Assembly (NCBI GenBank): GCA_030656535.1
Contig: JAUSPL010000476.1
Location: forward strand, 1-7,664
Direction of reading: 5' to 3'
Length of the DNA stretch: 7,664 bases
Source: Gemmobacter sp.
GTDB lineage: Bacteria > Pseudomonadota > Alphaproteobacteria > Rhodobacterales > Rhodobacteraceae
In this document: positions 6,671 to 7,664 of the stretch, piece by piece
How positions within the stretch are numbered: position 1 is the stretch's first letter
Layout: the number at the start of each line of letters is the position of its first letter
Translations under genes and position numbers: made by a program
Notes under the pieces: model-generated
The model's database searches: none
What the model saw: only the letters and a program-made list of their open reading frames with translations
Told to the model about the DNA's origin: nothing

Positions 6671-7664
6671 GTGGGCAGGCTTACACTTCACGCCGTCGCC
6701 AAGCGGTTCGGCCCGGTCGACGCGGTCAAGGCCGTCGATCTGGATGTCGCCGATGGCGAGTTCGTGGTTCTTGTGGGGCCATCGGGCTGCGGAAAAAGCA
6801 CGCTTTTGCGGGTGATTGCCGGTCTTGAGGATATTACGTCCGGTGAGATCCTGCTGGACGGGCGCACCCTGAACGCCGTGGCGCCACGCGACCGCGACAT
6901 GGCGATGGTGTTTCAAGACTATGCCCTTTACCCGCAGATGACGGTGGCAGAAAATCTGGGCTTCGCACTGAAAATGCGGGGTTTGCCAACCGCCGAGGTT
7001 ACAGCAAAGGTCGACAGGGTCGCCAAGATGCTGGAACTTGACCCCTATCTAGCGCGCAAACCCAAAGCGCTGTCTGGCGGGCAACGCCAGCGTGTGGCCT
7101 TGGGCCGCGCCCTGATCCGGGATCCTGCGGTATTCTTGTTCGACGAGCCCTTGTCGAACCTTGACGCCAAGCTGCGCGTGACGATGCGGATGGAAATACG
7201 CAAGCTGCAGATCGCACTGGGCACCACCAGCATCTACGTCACCCATGATCAGATTGAGGCGATGACCATGGCCGACCGAATCGTTGTCATGCGCGGTGGC
7301 GCGGTACAGCAGATCGGAACACCGATGGAAATCTACGCGCGCCCGGCGAATGCCTTTGTCGGGACCTTCATCGGATCACCGCCCATGAGTCTGGTCACAG
7401 CCGCAATCGATGGCGACAAGCTGGTGTTCGGGCAAGGTCAGGTCGTCACCCTGCCGCCGCAACGGGCCGCAGTTCTTGCGCGGACCGGGCTGCGCCAAGT
7501 GCAGGTCGGGCTGCGGGCGGAACATGTCACGCTGAACGATTCGGCGGGATTTGCGTCCAAGGTGGTGTTGGTGGAAGATCACGGCGCTGACTCTATCGCG
7601 GTGATCGTACTGGGCGGAACCGAAGTGATGGCCCGCGTTCGCCCCGGATCGGTGCACGTGGGCG
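6671..7664 (+). CDS. CUT1 sugar ABC transporter ATP-binding protein, MalK/UgpC type (partial, C-terminus off the right edge)
   Basis: This is the ATPase that powers the sugar importer from the cytoplasmic face. The window holds 331 codons from the GTG start; MalK-type proteins usually have about 330-380 residues. All motifs are intact: Walker A GPSGCGKST (36-44), Q-loop Q82 in VFQDYALYP, signature LSGGQRQ (134-140), Walker B VFLFDEP (154-160), D-loop SNLD (162-165) and switch H192 in VTHDQ. After GTFIGSPPMSL (near 236-246) comes the C-terminal regulatory OB/TOBE region, including VGLRAEHV, which is characteristic of MalK/UgpC and absent from most other ABC classes. It is divergent from the binding protein and permease instead of following them. 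It is very likely the ATPase of that importer because it shares the promoter gap, though a shared multi-importer ATPase cannot be excluded. Confidence 0.96.
   Translation, partial: MGRLTLHAVAKRFGPVDAVKAVDLDVADGEFVVLVGPSGCGKSTLLRVIAGLEDITSGEILLDGRTLNAVAPRDRDMAMVFQDYALYPQMTVAENLGFALKMRGLPTAEVTAKVDRVAKMLELDPYLARKPKALSGGQRQRVALGRALIRDPAVFLFDEPLSNLDAKLRVTMRMEIRKLQIALGTTSIYVTHDQIEAMTMADRIVVMRGGAVQQIGTPMEIYARPANAFVGTFIGSPPMSLVTAAIDGDKLVFGQGQVVTLPPQRAAVLARTGLRQVQVGLRAEHVTLNDSAGFASKVVLVEDHGADSIAVIVLGGTEVMARVRPGSVHVG

Overview
The window is one carbohydrate-use locus built around a CUT1-type ABC importer. It looks like a GC-rich proteobacterial chromosome: genes are tightly packed, translation starts overlap, third codon positions are GC-rich, and only the shared promoter gap is AT-rich. 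The style suggests Alphaproteobacteria, perhaps Rhodobacterales, but nothing in the window fixes the taxon. I see no RNA gene, mobile element, CRISPR array or phage gene.

Five genes run on the minus strand, read from right to left. They are a ROK-family repressor (5416-6597), a protein of the L-fucose/L-arabinose isomerase superfamily (4055-5419), a cytoplasmic GH31 alpha-glycosidase (2125-4062), a family 1 solute-binding protein (810-2036) and a MalF/UgpA-type permease (start at 803, running off the left edge). The first three are chained by 4- and 8-base overlaps. An 88-base gap with a strong stem-loop separates the enzymes from the transporter part, and the permease starts 6 bases after the binding-protein stop. 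The importer ATPase (MalK/UgpC type) is divergent, starts with GTG at 6671 and runs off the right edge. The second permease of the expected pair would lie to the left.

A 73-base AT-rich gap (6598-6670) separates the repressor and the ATPase. It holds a perfect 13-base palindrome, TTACAC-A-GTGTAA, overlapped by plausible promoters facing both ways. This is the natural candidate operator for the repressor and would control both arms.

Inferred logic: the binding protein captures an alpha-glycoside, the permeases and ATPase import it, GH31 hydrolyses it in the cytoplasm, and the isomerase-like enzyme converts the released aldose to a ketose. The ROK protein senses the sugar. The GH31 catalytic and -1 subsite residues are complete, but the position where alpha-glucosidases carry a glucose-recognising Asp is Tyr, as in alpha-xylosidases (Phe in YicI). 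The repressor also lacks the Asp that contacts the sugar O6 in ROK kinases. Both hints point to a sugar without an ordinary 6-hydroxyl, such as xylose or a 6-deoxy or 6-modified hexose. The actual substrate cannot be read from the sequence, and no sugar kinase or aldolase lies in the window.
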